Below are positions 49,806 through 60,171 of a stretch of DNA of 64,000 bases, one piece after another. The notes beneath the pieces were generated by a model. The model was not told where the DNA came from, made no database searches, and saw only the letters and a program-made list of their open reading frames with translations. The position numbers were made by a program, and so were the translations under genes. The stretch comes from Bryobacteraceae bacterium (GTDB lineage: Bacteria; Acidobacteriota; Terriglobia; Bryobacterales; Bryobacteraceae): the NCBI GenBank assembly GCA_025055455.1, contig JANWXD010000012.1, positions 30,167-94,166 of the forward strand. The letters run 5' to 3'. Every line of letters begins with the position of its first letter. Positions within the stretch are counted from its first letter, which is position 1.

Positions 49806-51005
49806 TTAGGCCGCCGCCTTCTTGAGGATCTCGCGCAGGCGCCGCGCCACGATCTGCGCCTCGCCCGGCTGGAGCATCCACACGCTGATGGTCAAAAACT
49901 CGCGCGCGCCGGGAACGACTTCGATGGACGGCTCGCCCTCGCGAAGCTGCCGCACGGCGTCGGCCACCGTGACCTTGACCCGCTCGGTATCCCAACGGAC
50001 CCGCAGGTGCGGAGAGTGGTTGGCGATCTCGGGCACCCAAACTTCGGTGCTCACTCCCGGGATGGACGCCACCGTGTCGGCAATCAGCCGCACGCGCTTT
50101 TCCCACTCGCGCCAGTCCGCCTTGTGGTCTCGTTTGAGGTATGCCTCGACGGCCGCGAGCATCGCCAGCATCTCCTCTTTGTTGACCTTGTGGCCGCGGC
50201 CGATGGTGTCGGCGTGCGGGCAAGTGTTCAGCCGCGCCGCCTGAATCAGATCCTTACGGCCGAGGAGCAGACCCGCGCTTTGCGGGCCGAGAAGCCCCTT
50301 GCCGCCGGAGAACGTCACCAGCGAGAAGCCCATGTCCGTGAACTTGCGGAGATTCTCCACGGGCGGCACGTCGGCAGCGCAGTCGATGAAAGTGGGAATG
50401 CCGTGCTTCTTGCCGAGTTCGGCGAACTCGGCGGCCTTGATCTGGCCGACCGGATCGGCATGGTTCAAGAACAGCATCATGACGGTGTTGTCACTGACGG
50501 CTCGCTCGAGCTCCTCGCGCGTTTCCACCTCCACGAAGCGGATGCCGCAGTTGCGCACGGCGTGATCGTAGGAGAAGCGGTGGGATTTCTGGATGATGAC
50601 TTCGGTTTTCATTCCGGTGGTGTCCGGCAGGCGGCGGATGCGTTCCGGATCCGTACCTGTCATGCACGCCGCCGTGCCGAGGGTCAGCGCCGACGCCGCC
50701 CCGGCCGTCACCATCGCGGCTTCACAGCCGATCAATTCCGCAATTCGCTTTCCCACCGCATCGTGCAATTCATCCAGCCTCACGAAGACCCGCGTCGCTG
50801 ACAGCCACGCCTGGACCGCCTCGGGCGCCATCAGCGATCCCGTCAGCATGGTGTAGGTGCCCGCGGCGTTGATGATGGGCCGCACGCCCAGCTCCTTGAG
50901 GTAGTCGCGCTTGGCCGGGGCCGCCTGGGCGATCTTGGGGGCGAGGAAACCGCCCACCCACGGCAAGCCTGCCAGGGTCTGGAGAAACATTCTTCGGTTG
51001 GCCAT
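49806..51005 (-). CDS. SelA-like PLP-dependent enzyme with an N-terminal twin-arginine signal
   Basis: MANRRMFLQTLAGLPWVGGFLAPKIAQAAP; PLP-lysine motif FSGGKGLLGPQSAGLLLG, VRPIINAAGTYTMLTGS. Confidence 0.8.
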   Translation of the reverse strand: MANRRMFLQTLAGLPWVGGFLAPKIAQAAPAKRDYLKELGVRPIINAAGTYTMLTGSLMAPEAVQAWLSATRVFVRLDELHDAVGKRIAELIGCEAAMVTAGAASALTLGTAACMTGTDPERIRRLPDTTGMKTEVIIQKSHRFSYDHAVRNCGIRFVEVETREELERAVSDNTVMMLFLNHADPVGQIKAAEFAELGKKHGIPTFIDCAADVPPVENLRKFTDMGFSLVTFSGGKGLLGPQSAGLLLGRKDLIQAARLNTCPHADTIGRGHKVNKEEMLAMLAAVEAYLKRDHKADWREWEKRVRLIADTVASIPGVSTEVWVPEIANHSPHLRVRWDTERVKVTVADAVRQLREGEPSIEVVPGAREFLTISVWMLQPGEAQIVARRLREILKKAAA

Positions 51006-51059
51006 AGGCTTTCCTCCGCGGGGCCGCCGCCGGAACCAGGCGGCCGGTGTATTTGGGAC

Positions 51060-53531
51060 TTACGTAGCCTGTCCCCGAGATTGTAGCTTGCGCAGGGCCA
51101 CTTCCGCCAGGTTTAGCGCCACGGCGAGAGCCAGCAACGCCGGCCACAGCCGCAGGCTCCGGGGCACGGCCCGCCCGCCGCTGTCGAACAGACGCTCCAC
51201 CGGAGGCTCGAAACGGCCTCCCGTAAACGCGGCGATCTGCCGCAGCAGGCGTTCGTCGCTGCCGTAGCTGGTGAGTTCCTCCTCCTGCAAGTAGAGTCCC
51301 GCCTCGGGAAACAGAGGAGATTCCTCGAGCGGCCGCACGCGGAACAGCCCGCGAAGGTCTTCGACCGGCACACGCCCGCGCCAGACGCCGCGTGCCACGG
51401 GAGCCAGCTCTAAGGGCCGGCGGAAGCCAGCGGGGCCGAACACGAACACGTCCGGGGCCCGCTCTGGCTCCGGCACATGAGCCGCCAAACGGTACTGCAC
51501 GACGATTTCTCGAGTCGCCGCGTCGAAGGACAGCGAGACCTCACTCGGCTGCGCATGGGGCAGCAGATCGCGAAACACGTTGGTCCAGAAACGGTCGAAG
51601 CCCTCCCACGTCACCCAATCCGCCGCCCAGCGGCTCTTAGCGTCCGAGGTGAACACCGCCGAGCGGCCCAGTCCGTATTGCCACCGCACCAGCAGCGGAT
51701 CCTTGTCGCCCACGGCAAGCAGCGTGTCGGCGGACGGTTTGGCCGTGTACTTGACGTAACCCCACAGCGGCGGCGCCGCGTCCATCCCAGTTCCTTCCAG
51801 GATTTCCGCGGCCCGCAGAATGCGCGGCCGGATGGCCCTTTCGACCGCCGTCGAGCCGGTGTGCTCCATGACATCGCGAACCAGGATCTGCTCCAGCCCG
51901 GCCGGATCGGCCAAAAAGTACGCCTTGCCTTTCGACAACGCCGCGACCTTCTCCAAATACGCGCGGTTGACGTCCTGGCCGAGGCCCACCGTCGAGATCG
52001 TGATCCGGTTGCGGGCCGCTTCCTGGGCCAGCGACAAACTGTCGCCCTCTTCGGAAATGCCGTCCGTCAACAGCACGATGTGCTTGTAGACGGCCTGCAC
52101 GGGCAGGATCCGGCGATAGGCCTCCGCCAGCGCCGGGGCAATCTGCGTGCCCCCGTCGGCCATGATGCCCGCCACCAGGCGTTTCAGAAGCCCCCGGTCG
52201 TCGGCCCGGCGGATCGGCACCAGCCACTGGAAGGAATTGTCGAAGATCAGCACGCCCACCAGATCGATGGGCCGCAGGTTTTCCAGCACTCCGATCGCCG
52301 ACAAGCGCGCCAGCTCCATCTTGCGGCCTTCCATGGAGGAGGACTTGTCGATGATCAGCACCACGCACGTGCCCTCCGGCGAGCGCGGCGGCGCCAGCTT
52401 GGCGGGCAAGGCCCGTTCCAGCGGATCTTCCCCCACCTTCCGCTCCGCGTACACGTTGCGCTCTCCCCCGACGACGAGCAAGCCTCCGCCTCGGCGGACG
52501 AATTCCTCCAGCTCGCGTTTGTGCTCCAAAGGGATCGACTCGAAATCCGTGTTGTTCAGCACGATAATCTGAACATCGTTCCAATCCCCGCCCCCTAGCG
52601 AGGCGGCGGGCTCCACCTCGAACTGAGCCGCTTTGAGCGTCTCGAGCAGGTGGTGCTCGGTTCCGGGCGGGTCCTGCGAAACGAAGCGCACCCGCGGCCG
52701 GCGCAACGTCAGCGCCTGCGCGAAGCGCACCTCTCCCAGATCCGCGGCCCGTACGGTTCCGGCAAGTTCGATAGCGCCTGGCGTGTTCACGGTAGCCGTG
52801 ACGCGGAGACGATTCGCCCCGGCTTCTAACGCCACCTCGTGGCGGCCGAGAAGCTTCCCCTCGGCGGAGATCTCTACCGCTGCCGTCGCGGGGCGCGGGG
52901 CGTGGACGACGATCTCGACCGGCACCCGCTCGCCGGTGAAGGCCACACTAGGAAGCACCACCGACTCCAGTCGCAATTCGGGACGGGGGCGGCCTTCCAA
53001 GCGAAACGTGTCCACGGGAATTCCCCGTTCGCGCACCTGCCACAGCGCACGGAGCACGCTGCCCCGGTTTTCTTTCCCGTCCGAGATCAGAGCCAAGCGC
53101 GGGATCACGCCTGACGGCAGAGCGCCCAGAGCTTCCCGCAGGGCTCGCTCCAAGTCCGTGGCGCGACCGGCCTCTCCCGCGGTGTGTTCCCAACGTCGTC
53201 GTGCGTTCGGCTCCGGCAGGCGCACTTGCCGGGCGAAGGGCAGGATCTGCACCCAATGGCGCCCCGCCGCGCGCTCGATCCGCTCGGTCAGTGCAGTGGC
53301 CCGCTCGAGATCCCGCTCGGAGATGCTGGCCGACGTATCCACCAAAACCACCAGTCCGACTTTGGTGGAGTGCACCGTCAGACGGGGCTGCGCGAGTGCC
53401 GCCAGGATCGCCGCCAAGGCCATCGCCTTCAGCACGAGGGCACCGTGCCGCTCCGTGCGCTTCCACTCCCACAGCGCCCAAGCCGGCGCGGCCAGGACGA
53501 AGGGCAACACCCAAGGCCACTCGAAGCTCAT
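51060..53531 (-). CDS. VWA-domain membrane protein with glutamine-amidotransferase-like segment
   Basis: MIDAS motifs VDTSAS and IDKSSS; FVRRGGGLLVVGGERN; N- and C-terminal TMs. Confidence 0.82.
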   Translation of the reverse strand: MSFEWPWVLPFVLAAPAWALWEWKRTERHGALVLKAMALAAILAALAQPRLTVHSTKVGLVVLVDTSASISERDLERATALTERIERAAGRHWVQILPFARQVRLPEPNARRRWEHTAGEAGRATDLERALREALGALPSGVIPRLALISDGKENRGSVLRALWQVRERGIPVDTFRLEGRPRPELRLESVVLPSVAFTGERVPVEIVVHAPRPATAAVEISAEGKLLGRHEVALEAGANRLRVTATVNTPGAIELAGTVRAADLGEVRFAQALTLRRPRVRFVSQDPPGTEHHLLETLKAAQFEVEPAASLGGGDWNDVQIIVLNNTDFESIPLEHKRELEEFVRRGGGLLVVGGERNVYAERKVGEDPLERALPAKLAPPRSPEGTCVVLIIDKSSSMEGRKMELARLSAIGVLENLRPIDLVGVLIFDNSFQWLVPIRRADDRGLLKRLVAGIMADGGTQIAPALAEAYRRILPVQAVYKHIVLLTDGISEEGDSLSLAQEAARNRITISTVGLGQDVNRAYLEKVAALSKGKAYFLADPAGLEQILVRDVMEHTGSTAVERAIRPRILRAAEILEGTGMDAAPPLWGYVKYTAKPSADTLLAVGDKDPLLVRWQYGLGRSAVFTSDAKSRWAADWVTWEGFDRFWTNVFRDLLPHAQPSEVSLSFDAATREIVVQYRLAAHVPEPERAPDVFVFGPAGFRRPLELAPVARGVWRGRVPVEDLRGLFRVRPLEESPLFPEAGLYLQEEELTSYGSDERLLRQIAAFTGGRFEPPVERLFDSGGRAVPRSLRLWPALLALAVALNLAEVALRKLQSRGQAT

Positions 53532-55423
53532 GACGCTTTTCGGAGCAACTGACGCAAACTCGCCGCTTGGATCGCGCCGAGGTGTCGCACGCGCCTCCGT
53601 CCAAACCACGCCCACTCCAGGAGCAGACCGGCGCCGCCGGCCATCGCAAGCAGCGGCCATAGCTCGGCAAAACGCGGCTCCGAGAACCGGCTGGGCATCC
53701 CGCGGAGCACCGTCGGCGGCACCTGCCAGAGGCGCCCGCCCGCCTCCGGCAACGTGAGAGAGACCAGGATCTGACGACCCGGCGCCTCGATCCGCACCAA
53801 GCCGGGCGCTCCTGCAAAGAAGCGCAGCTCAGAATCGCGCACCGTGAACGGTAGCGCCAAACCCTCCGCCGTCCGCACGGCGATCGAGGCCGCCTCCACG
53901 AAAGGCTCCAGGGGAACTGTCACCATGCCGGGGCTTGCGACCGCCAGCGACACCTGCTGGAAGGAACCCGGCGCCAGCCAGTTCAGCAGGTTGGCAAAAA
54001 GCAGTGGCGTGGCGAGTTCGTAACGCAGGCGGCGTTCGGCGGGATCGAATCCGATGACGACCAACCGCGGCTGCCGCGGCCGCGCCGCAAGGACCGGCCC
54101 GGCCTCCACTTCGGCGAGCACCAAATCGTCCAAAGCGGTTTCCAGAATCTGCGCCGTCTCCAGGTAGAGATCCCGGCTCCGCAGACCGGCGCTGAGGGGC
54201 TGATCGCGCCGCCAGTTGAGGACGGCGCCGCGAACGGTCTGACGGATCGCTACCGGCGCAGCCGGTGCTGGGGGACGGATCCAGAGGGCGGGAATCCGTG
54301 GCGGAACGGCCGGCGCCACCCCATCCAGGATTGCCAGCTGCTCGCCCGTGCCGGCTTGGCACTGGGCGGAACTGCGAAACTCCGCCTCCAGGTTCGGATT
54401 CGCGGCGAGGATCGGGCGCAGCCATTCCGGCCGGTCCGAACAGATGACGATACGGAGGGGACTGTATTCCGGCAGCTCCAGCAACGCGCGGTCGTCCAGG
54501 GCCAATGCGTCGCCCGTGTCGAGCCGCGCCTCCAGCCAGCCGCCCGCGCGTGTGTGCAGCTCGAACACAACCTCCTGGCGTTCGCCCGGCCCGAGGCTCA
54601 GGCGCCGCAGACCCACCGGGCGGCCGGCGAACGTCACGGACAACGGCACCGCTGCCCGCTGCGCGCCGTCGTTTGCCACCGCAACGAGGATCTCCCACAA
54701 CGTCGCATCTTGCGCCGAGCGCTGCACCAGCACCTGTTTGAGGCCGCAGTTGGCTGGGGGCGAGGCCAGCGGCAGGAAACGGAACCTGGCGGGCAATGCG
54801 GTCGCCTCCGGCTCGGTGGCGGTGCGTCCCGGTCCGACGAAAACGATCTCGCCGGGATGGGCGCTGTAGAGCTCGAGCAGCCGCTCGGCGGCAGCAACGG
54901 CCTGGGCCAAATCGAGAGCGGTCCATCCGGGCTCCCAAGCCCGGAGGGCTTCCTCGAGCAATTCGCGGTCCGTCTCGAAGCCTGTCACCGGCGTCGGCGC
55001 CGCGTCCGCACGCACCACCAAGACGCGGTCCGAGGCGGGCAGACGGCGAAGCCAAGCCAGCGCGCGCTCCTTGGCCTGCTCGGCCAAGCGGCCGTCCCGA
55101 GTGCGTGCCGCCATCCAAGCCGAGGTGTCGAGGATCAGAACGTGATCCCGGCCGGCTGGAAGAGACGCCCCAATGCGAAGCTGGGCGATGGCCAGAAGCA
55201 GGAGCGCCGTGCTCGCCAGCTGCAGGGCCAGCGACCATGGCTGGCGGATGCGCCGCCGCCGGCGCCGATTCTCGGTGGGAGCCGCTGCCGGACGCCAGAA
55301 GCGCAAGGTCGACGCTAATACCCGTTGTCGGGAGCGGTCCAGCAGATACAGCGCCACCAGCAGGCCGGAAACGGCGCCCAGCAGCGCGAGTAGCTCGCCC
55401 AGGCTCAAGTTCAGAAGGGACAA
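53528..55423 (-). CDS. BatA-domain membrane protein (VWA-like)
   Basis: N-terminal BatA region SLGELLALLGAVSGLLVALYLLDRSRQRVLASTLRFW, ILDTSAWMAAR; 4-bp overlap with the downstream gene. Confidence 0.82.
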   Translation of the reverse strand: MSLLNLSLGELLALLGAVSGLLVALYLLDRSRQRVLASTLRFWRPAAAPTENRRRRRRIRQPWSLALQLASTALLLLAIAQLRIGASLPAGRDHVLILDTSAWMAARTRDGRLAEQAKERALAWLRRLPASDRVLVVRADAAPTPVTGFETDRELLEEALRAWEPGWTALDLAQAVAAAERLLELYSAHPGEIVFVGPGRTATEPEATALPARFRFLPLASPPANCGLKQVLVQRSAQDATLWEILVAVANDGAQRAAVPLSVTFAGRPVGLRRLSLGPGERQEVVFELHTRAGGWLEARLDTGDALALDDRALLELPEYSPLRIVICSDRPEWLRPILAANPNLEAEFRSSAQCQAGTGEQLAILDGVAPAVPPRIPALWIRPPAPAAPVAIRQTVRGAVLNWRRDQPLSAGLRSRDLYLETAQILETALDDLVLAEVEAGPVLAARPRQPRLVVIGFDPAERRLRYELATPLLFANLLNWLAPGSFQQVSLAVASPGMVTVPLEPFVEAASIAVRTAEGLALPFTVRDSELRFFAGAPGLVRIEAPGRQILVSLTLPEAGGRLWQVPPTVLRGMPSRFSEPRFAELWPLLAMAGGAGLLLEWAWFGRRRVRHLGAIQAASLRQLLRKAS

Positions 55424-55433
55424 CTTGGCTCCT

Positions 55434-56318
55434 TTACCCCAGACCCCAGACGAGCCCTAACGAGCCGAACACCGCTCGCTCGAAGGGCAACGAGACCGGA
55501 ATGCCGACATAGCGGCCGTGGTTGCGCGCCGCCAGCGCTCGCAGCTCCTCCGCGTAGGCGTCGAAAGCGCGCGTGTACGCCTCCCGGGCCCCGGCGTCGA
55601 AATCCAGCTCCAACCGCGCGCCCGTTTCGCTGTCCACAATCTCCAGTTCGCCCTCCCATGGCGGGGTTCGGTCCTGATCCTCCCAGACGTGCACGAGCAA
55701 CAGCTCGTGGCCGAAGTCGGCCAGATATTGGAGCGCCGCCGTGCAATCGGCGTCGTCCAGAAAATCCGAGAGAACGACCAGCAGGCCGCGCTGGGGATAA
55801 CGTGAAAGGAACTCGCGAGCGGTGTGGAAATAGCTCGTGGCGCCGCCAGGACGCAGCTTCGAAAGGAACTCGGCGGCAGGCCCGAAGCGGTGACGCCCGC
55901 CGCTGCACACCAGGTGGTCGCCCAGCCGGTCGCTGAACGGCTGCAACACCATGGTTTCCAGACGCACCAGGCCGACGTAGCACAGCGCCGCCGCCAGTTT
56001 GCGGGCATAATCGAACTTGCCGCCGCCGGCCACCGCCATCGAAAGGCTCACGTCGATCAGCAGCCGAACTGGGATGCGGGGCTCGACGTGGAAGACTTTC
56101 AAGAACAGCTTCTCCAGGCGCAGATAGGCGCGCCAGTTCACCGCCCGCAGATCGTCTCCTTCGTGGAAGTGACGGTGGTCGAAAAACTCCAGTCCCGGCC
56201 CGGCGAACCGCGACGGGTTGTGGCCTCCCACCAGGCCGGGGAACGATTTTTGCCACCGCAGCGTAAGGGTCTCGAGCCGTTCCAGGATCCGGCGGTCCAC
56301 TAAAGGTTCACGGCTCAT
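55434..56318 (-). CDS. DUF58 domain protein
   Basis: GLEFFDHRHFHEGDDLRAVNWRAYLRLEKLFLKVFHVE, LLIDVSLSM. Confidence 0.9.
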   Translation of the reverse strand: MSREPLVDRRILERLETLTLRWQKSFPGLVGGHNPSRFAGPGLEFFDHRHFHEGDDLRAVNWRAYLRLEKLFLKVFHVEPRIPVRLLIDVSLSMAVAGGGKFDYARKLAAALCYVGLVRLETMVLQPFSDRLGDHLVCSGGRHRFGPAAEFLSKLRPGGATSYFHTAREFLSRYPQRGLLVVLSDFLDDADCTAALQYLADFGHELLLVHVWEDQDRTPPWEGELEIVDSETGARLELDFDAGAREAYTRAFDAYAEELRALAARNHGRYVGIPVSLPFERAVFGSLGLVWGLG

Positions 56319-56334
56319 GACTTTTCTTTGCGGC

Positions 56335-57324
<990 letters not shown>

Positions 57325-57493
57325 GACGATACCATTCTAGACACTCACGCCCGGGGCCCGCTCAAGAACATGACACAGGCTCGAGGCGCGGAGCCGCATC
57401 GCTCCCCCCACAGCGGTGGGGTACGAACGGAGCCGCCAGAATCCTGTCCCTTAGATCTGTGCCGGCAGCAGGGTCGCGAAACGATTGTGCGGG

Positions 57494-57982
57494 CTAGGAC
57501 ACGACCGCGCGAGCCGCTTGCGGATTGCGCTCGGAGACGGCCTCGGCAAAGCAGGCCACAATGTCGCACATCTCCTGAAGGGCTTGGCGCGACTGCGGGG
57601 GAAACAGGGCGCGGCTCAGGCGGTACCAGACCTGCATGAGGCGAAAGTCCAGCATCAGCATCCGCTGCTCGATCGTGATACCGCCCACGTCGAGCCCCGT
57701 GGTGTGCTTCAACAAGTACGTGAGCAAACGGTAGTCCCGCTCCAACGCCTTGCTCAATTCGTCCAGAGCGCCTCGGCTGGCTCCGGCCTCGACGCGGCCC
57801 CGTTCCATAGCTCGCGCCAGCCACAGTGCTATACCCGATCGGCGGGCCTCCGCGGTCGAGGGTCTCGTGTTCAGAATCAGCAGGCAGGTGTAGCGGAACC
57901 AGTACAGTAGTAGTGCCGTCGAACAAGCGATGATGACAACGCTGGTAAGCACCCCGTTGCTACCTACGCTCGATGCCCTCAA
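57494..57982 (-). CDS. Hypothetical protein with N-terminal TM
   Basis: ORF with TM VVIIACSTALLLYWFRYTCLLIL and helical remainder. Confidence 0.5.
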   Translation of the reverse strand: MRASSVGSNGVLTSVVIIACSTALLLYWFRYTCLLILNTRPSTAEARRSGIALWLARAMERGRVEAGASRGALDELSKALERDYRLLTYLLKHTTGLDVGGITIEQRMLMLDFRLMQVWYRLSRALFPPQSRQALQEMCDIVACFAEAVSERNPQAARAVVS

Positions 57983-58162
57983 ACGCAGGGACTCAAGTCG
58001 TCCGTACTAGAAGAACCATTCGGTACCGTTCAACAGCAGATTATCAGATTGGCCCTCCCAAGACAAGGGTGGTGACTGGGGTAGCACCCCAATTAGGGTG
58101 AATTTTGTGAGGGAATAATGTCTTTGCGGGTATTCCAACGTGCCCGTCGGCGAGGGGATGAA

Positions 58163-58729
58163 TCATCTAAGGCACGTTCGGTCTGAAGTTTCCGCTCGGA
58201 TCTTGCGAAATTCCCTGTAAAGATCCATGTATGTCTTTGTGATATAGAACGATCGAGACACACCCAAAAGACGCGCCGTATCGTCAATCCACCGACTGGA
58301 TCCCTCCAGTTCCAAAAAGCACCCAATCGGCGTCTCGTCAAGAAAAACACGTCCCTCCCCACGTGTGCGGGCAAAGCCCGTGCGGTACTTCTCATAGCGG
58401 AAAACTACCCGAAAACCGAGTTGTTGGAGGATCCACTCTGCCGTGGAGGTGTCGGAAATTTCCACTTCCGCTTCCAAGCGACGCTTGTGTCGCCCTCGCT
58501 GTGTCGGCCCCTTGTAAGTCAGCGTGGACCGACCACCGAAGCGGCGCAACCGCAGAACCGCGTCGCCAGTTTTGAGCGTCAGCGAGGGGGTATCCAAGAT
58601 GACGTTCGCTTCGAAGGTGCGGCGGCTGGTAGGCCGGAAGCCTGCCTTGCGCAGCAGCCGTCGGGCCTCACGGGCGCTGCGTACCGGTATTTTCACCTCG
58701 GTCTCGAATTTCGCAACGCGTAAGCGCAT
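58163..58729 (-). CDS. CYTH-domain protein (class IV adenylate cyclase/thiamine triphosphatase-like)
   Basis: Signature ETEVKIPV (ExExK), LRLRRFGGRSTLTYKGP, VFLDETPIGCFLELEG. Confidence 0.88.
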   Translation of the reverse strand: MRLRVAKFETEVKIPVRSAREARRLLRKAGFRPTSRRTFEANVILDTPSLTLKTGDAVLRLRRFGGRSTLTYKGPTQRGRHKRRLEAEVEISDTSTAEWILQQLGFRVVFRYEKYRTGFARTRGEGRVFLDETPIGCFLELEGSSRWIDDTARLLGVSRSFYITKTYMDLYREFRKIRAETSDRTCLR

Positions 58730-58785
58730 GGGCGTTGACTTCCGATGCTAGCACCCCGACCGGAACGGCATAATGGTGGCGAGCG

Positions 58786-60162
58786 ATGCGCGTGCTCCTG
58801 GTCTCGACCTACGACCTCGGGCGGCAGCCCTTCGGTTTGGCTTCTCCTGCGGCTTGGTTGCGTGCCGAGGGACACACGGTGGGATGCGCCGACTTAGCGG
58901 TGCAACCGCTGCCGGAGGCGGAGGCCGCGCAGTCCGACGTCGTGGCGTTCTTTCTTCCCATGCACACGGCCACGCGTCTGGCCGCCAGGGCCATCGCCGC
59001 CGTGCGCGCCGTCAACCCCCGCGCCCGGCTGGCCGCCTACGGACACTATGCCGTCCTCAATGCGGCCTGGTTGCGGAGTCTCGGAGTCGAAGCCGTGTTC
59101 GGCGGCGAATTCGAGGCGGAACTGGCGCGGTTTGTGCGCCGCCTGGAGGCCGGAGAAGACCCCTTGAATCACGGCCCCGTCGTCTCGCTCGAGCGGCTGG
59201 CCTTTCCGATTCCCGATCGTTCGACCCTGCCCCCTCTGGACCGCTATGCGGCGCTTTGTGTGGATGGCGCCCGCCGCCGCGTCGGCGCAACCGAGGCCAG
59301 CCGCGGATGCAAACACCGGTGCCGTCATTGTCCTGTGGTTCCCGTCTATCAGGGAGCTTTTCGGATCGTTCCAGTCGAGGTCGTGCTCGAAGACATCCGC
59401 CGGCAGGTGGCGGCCGGCGCCGAGCACATCACCTTCGGCGACCCGGACTTCTTCAACGGCCCGGCGCACGCCGTGCGCCTCGTCGAGGCGCTGCACCGGG
59501 AATTCCCCGCGCTTACCTACGACGTGACCATCAAGATCGAGCACCTGCGCGGGCACCGCGAGCTGCTGCCGGTATTGCGCCGCACGGGATGTCTGTTCGT
59601 CACCTCCGCCGTGGAGTCCGTCGAGGACCAGGTGCTCCGCAAACTCGACAAGGGCCACACACGGGACGACTTTGTGGCGGTGGTCGAGGATTTCCGGCGC
59701 TTGGGTTTGACCCTGGCGCCGACCTTCGTGCCGTTCACGCCGTGGACAACGCGCCAAGGGTATCAGGATCTGCTGCGGTTGCTCGTCGAGCTCGACATGG
59801 TGGATGCCGTGGCGCCCATTCAGCTCGCCCTGCGCCTGCTGATTCCCGAAGGCTCCCGCCTGCTCGAACTCGACGACGTCCGCGCCATGGTTGGCCCGCT
59901 CGATCCGGCCACCCTCAGCTACCCATGGCGGCATCCTGACCCTGGCATGGACGAGTTGAACCGGAAGCTGTTTCGTCTTGTGGCGGAATCCGAGCGCTCA
60001 CGCGCCTCGCGGCGCCAGATCTTCGCGGCGATCTGGCGCGAGGCCTGCGAGGAGCCGTTGCCGGGCGATTTCGACTTGCTTCCTCGGGCGGCGGTGCCGT
60101 ATCTCAACGAGCCTTGGTACTGTTGAGCCGAGCCAAACGAAGAGCAGGTGGCTCTTGTCTAG
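58786..60162 (+). CDS. B12-binding-domain radical SAM protein, probable selenoprotein; in-frame TGA at 60124-60126 read as Sec, tail C-U-A-E-P-NEEQVALV, stop TAG 60160-60162
   Basis: CKHRCRHC radical SAM cluster motif after a cobalamin-binding-like N-terminus; frame continues after TGA as gcc gag cca aac gaa gag cag gtg gct ctt gtc tag; SECIS-like hairpin downstream. Confidence 0.85.
60140..60156 (+). promoter_or_regulatory. Candidate bacterial SECIS element: AAGAGC-AGGTG-GCTCTT
   Basis: Perfect 6-bp stem (60140-60145/60151-60156), 5-nt loop AGGUG containing GGU; stem begins 13 nt and loop 19 nt after the UGA. Confidence 0.75.
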
Positions 60163-60171
60163 TGACACCCA

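Noticed and set aside
49806-51005. Bona fide selA partner for the selenoprotein
   Set aside because: Has a Tat signal and lies in an unrelated cluster; SelA-like fold is shared by other PLP lyases. True sel genes must be sought elsewhere in the genome.
58077-58091. TGGGGT-AGC-ACCCCA hairpin as terminator of the CYTH gene
   Set aside because: No U-tract on either strand at the right position; short stem, could be chance.
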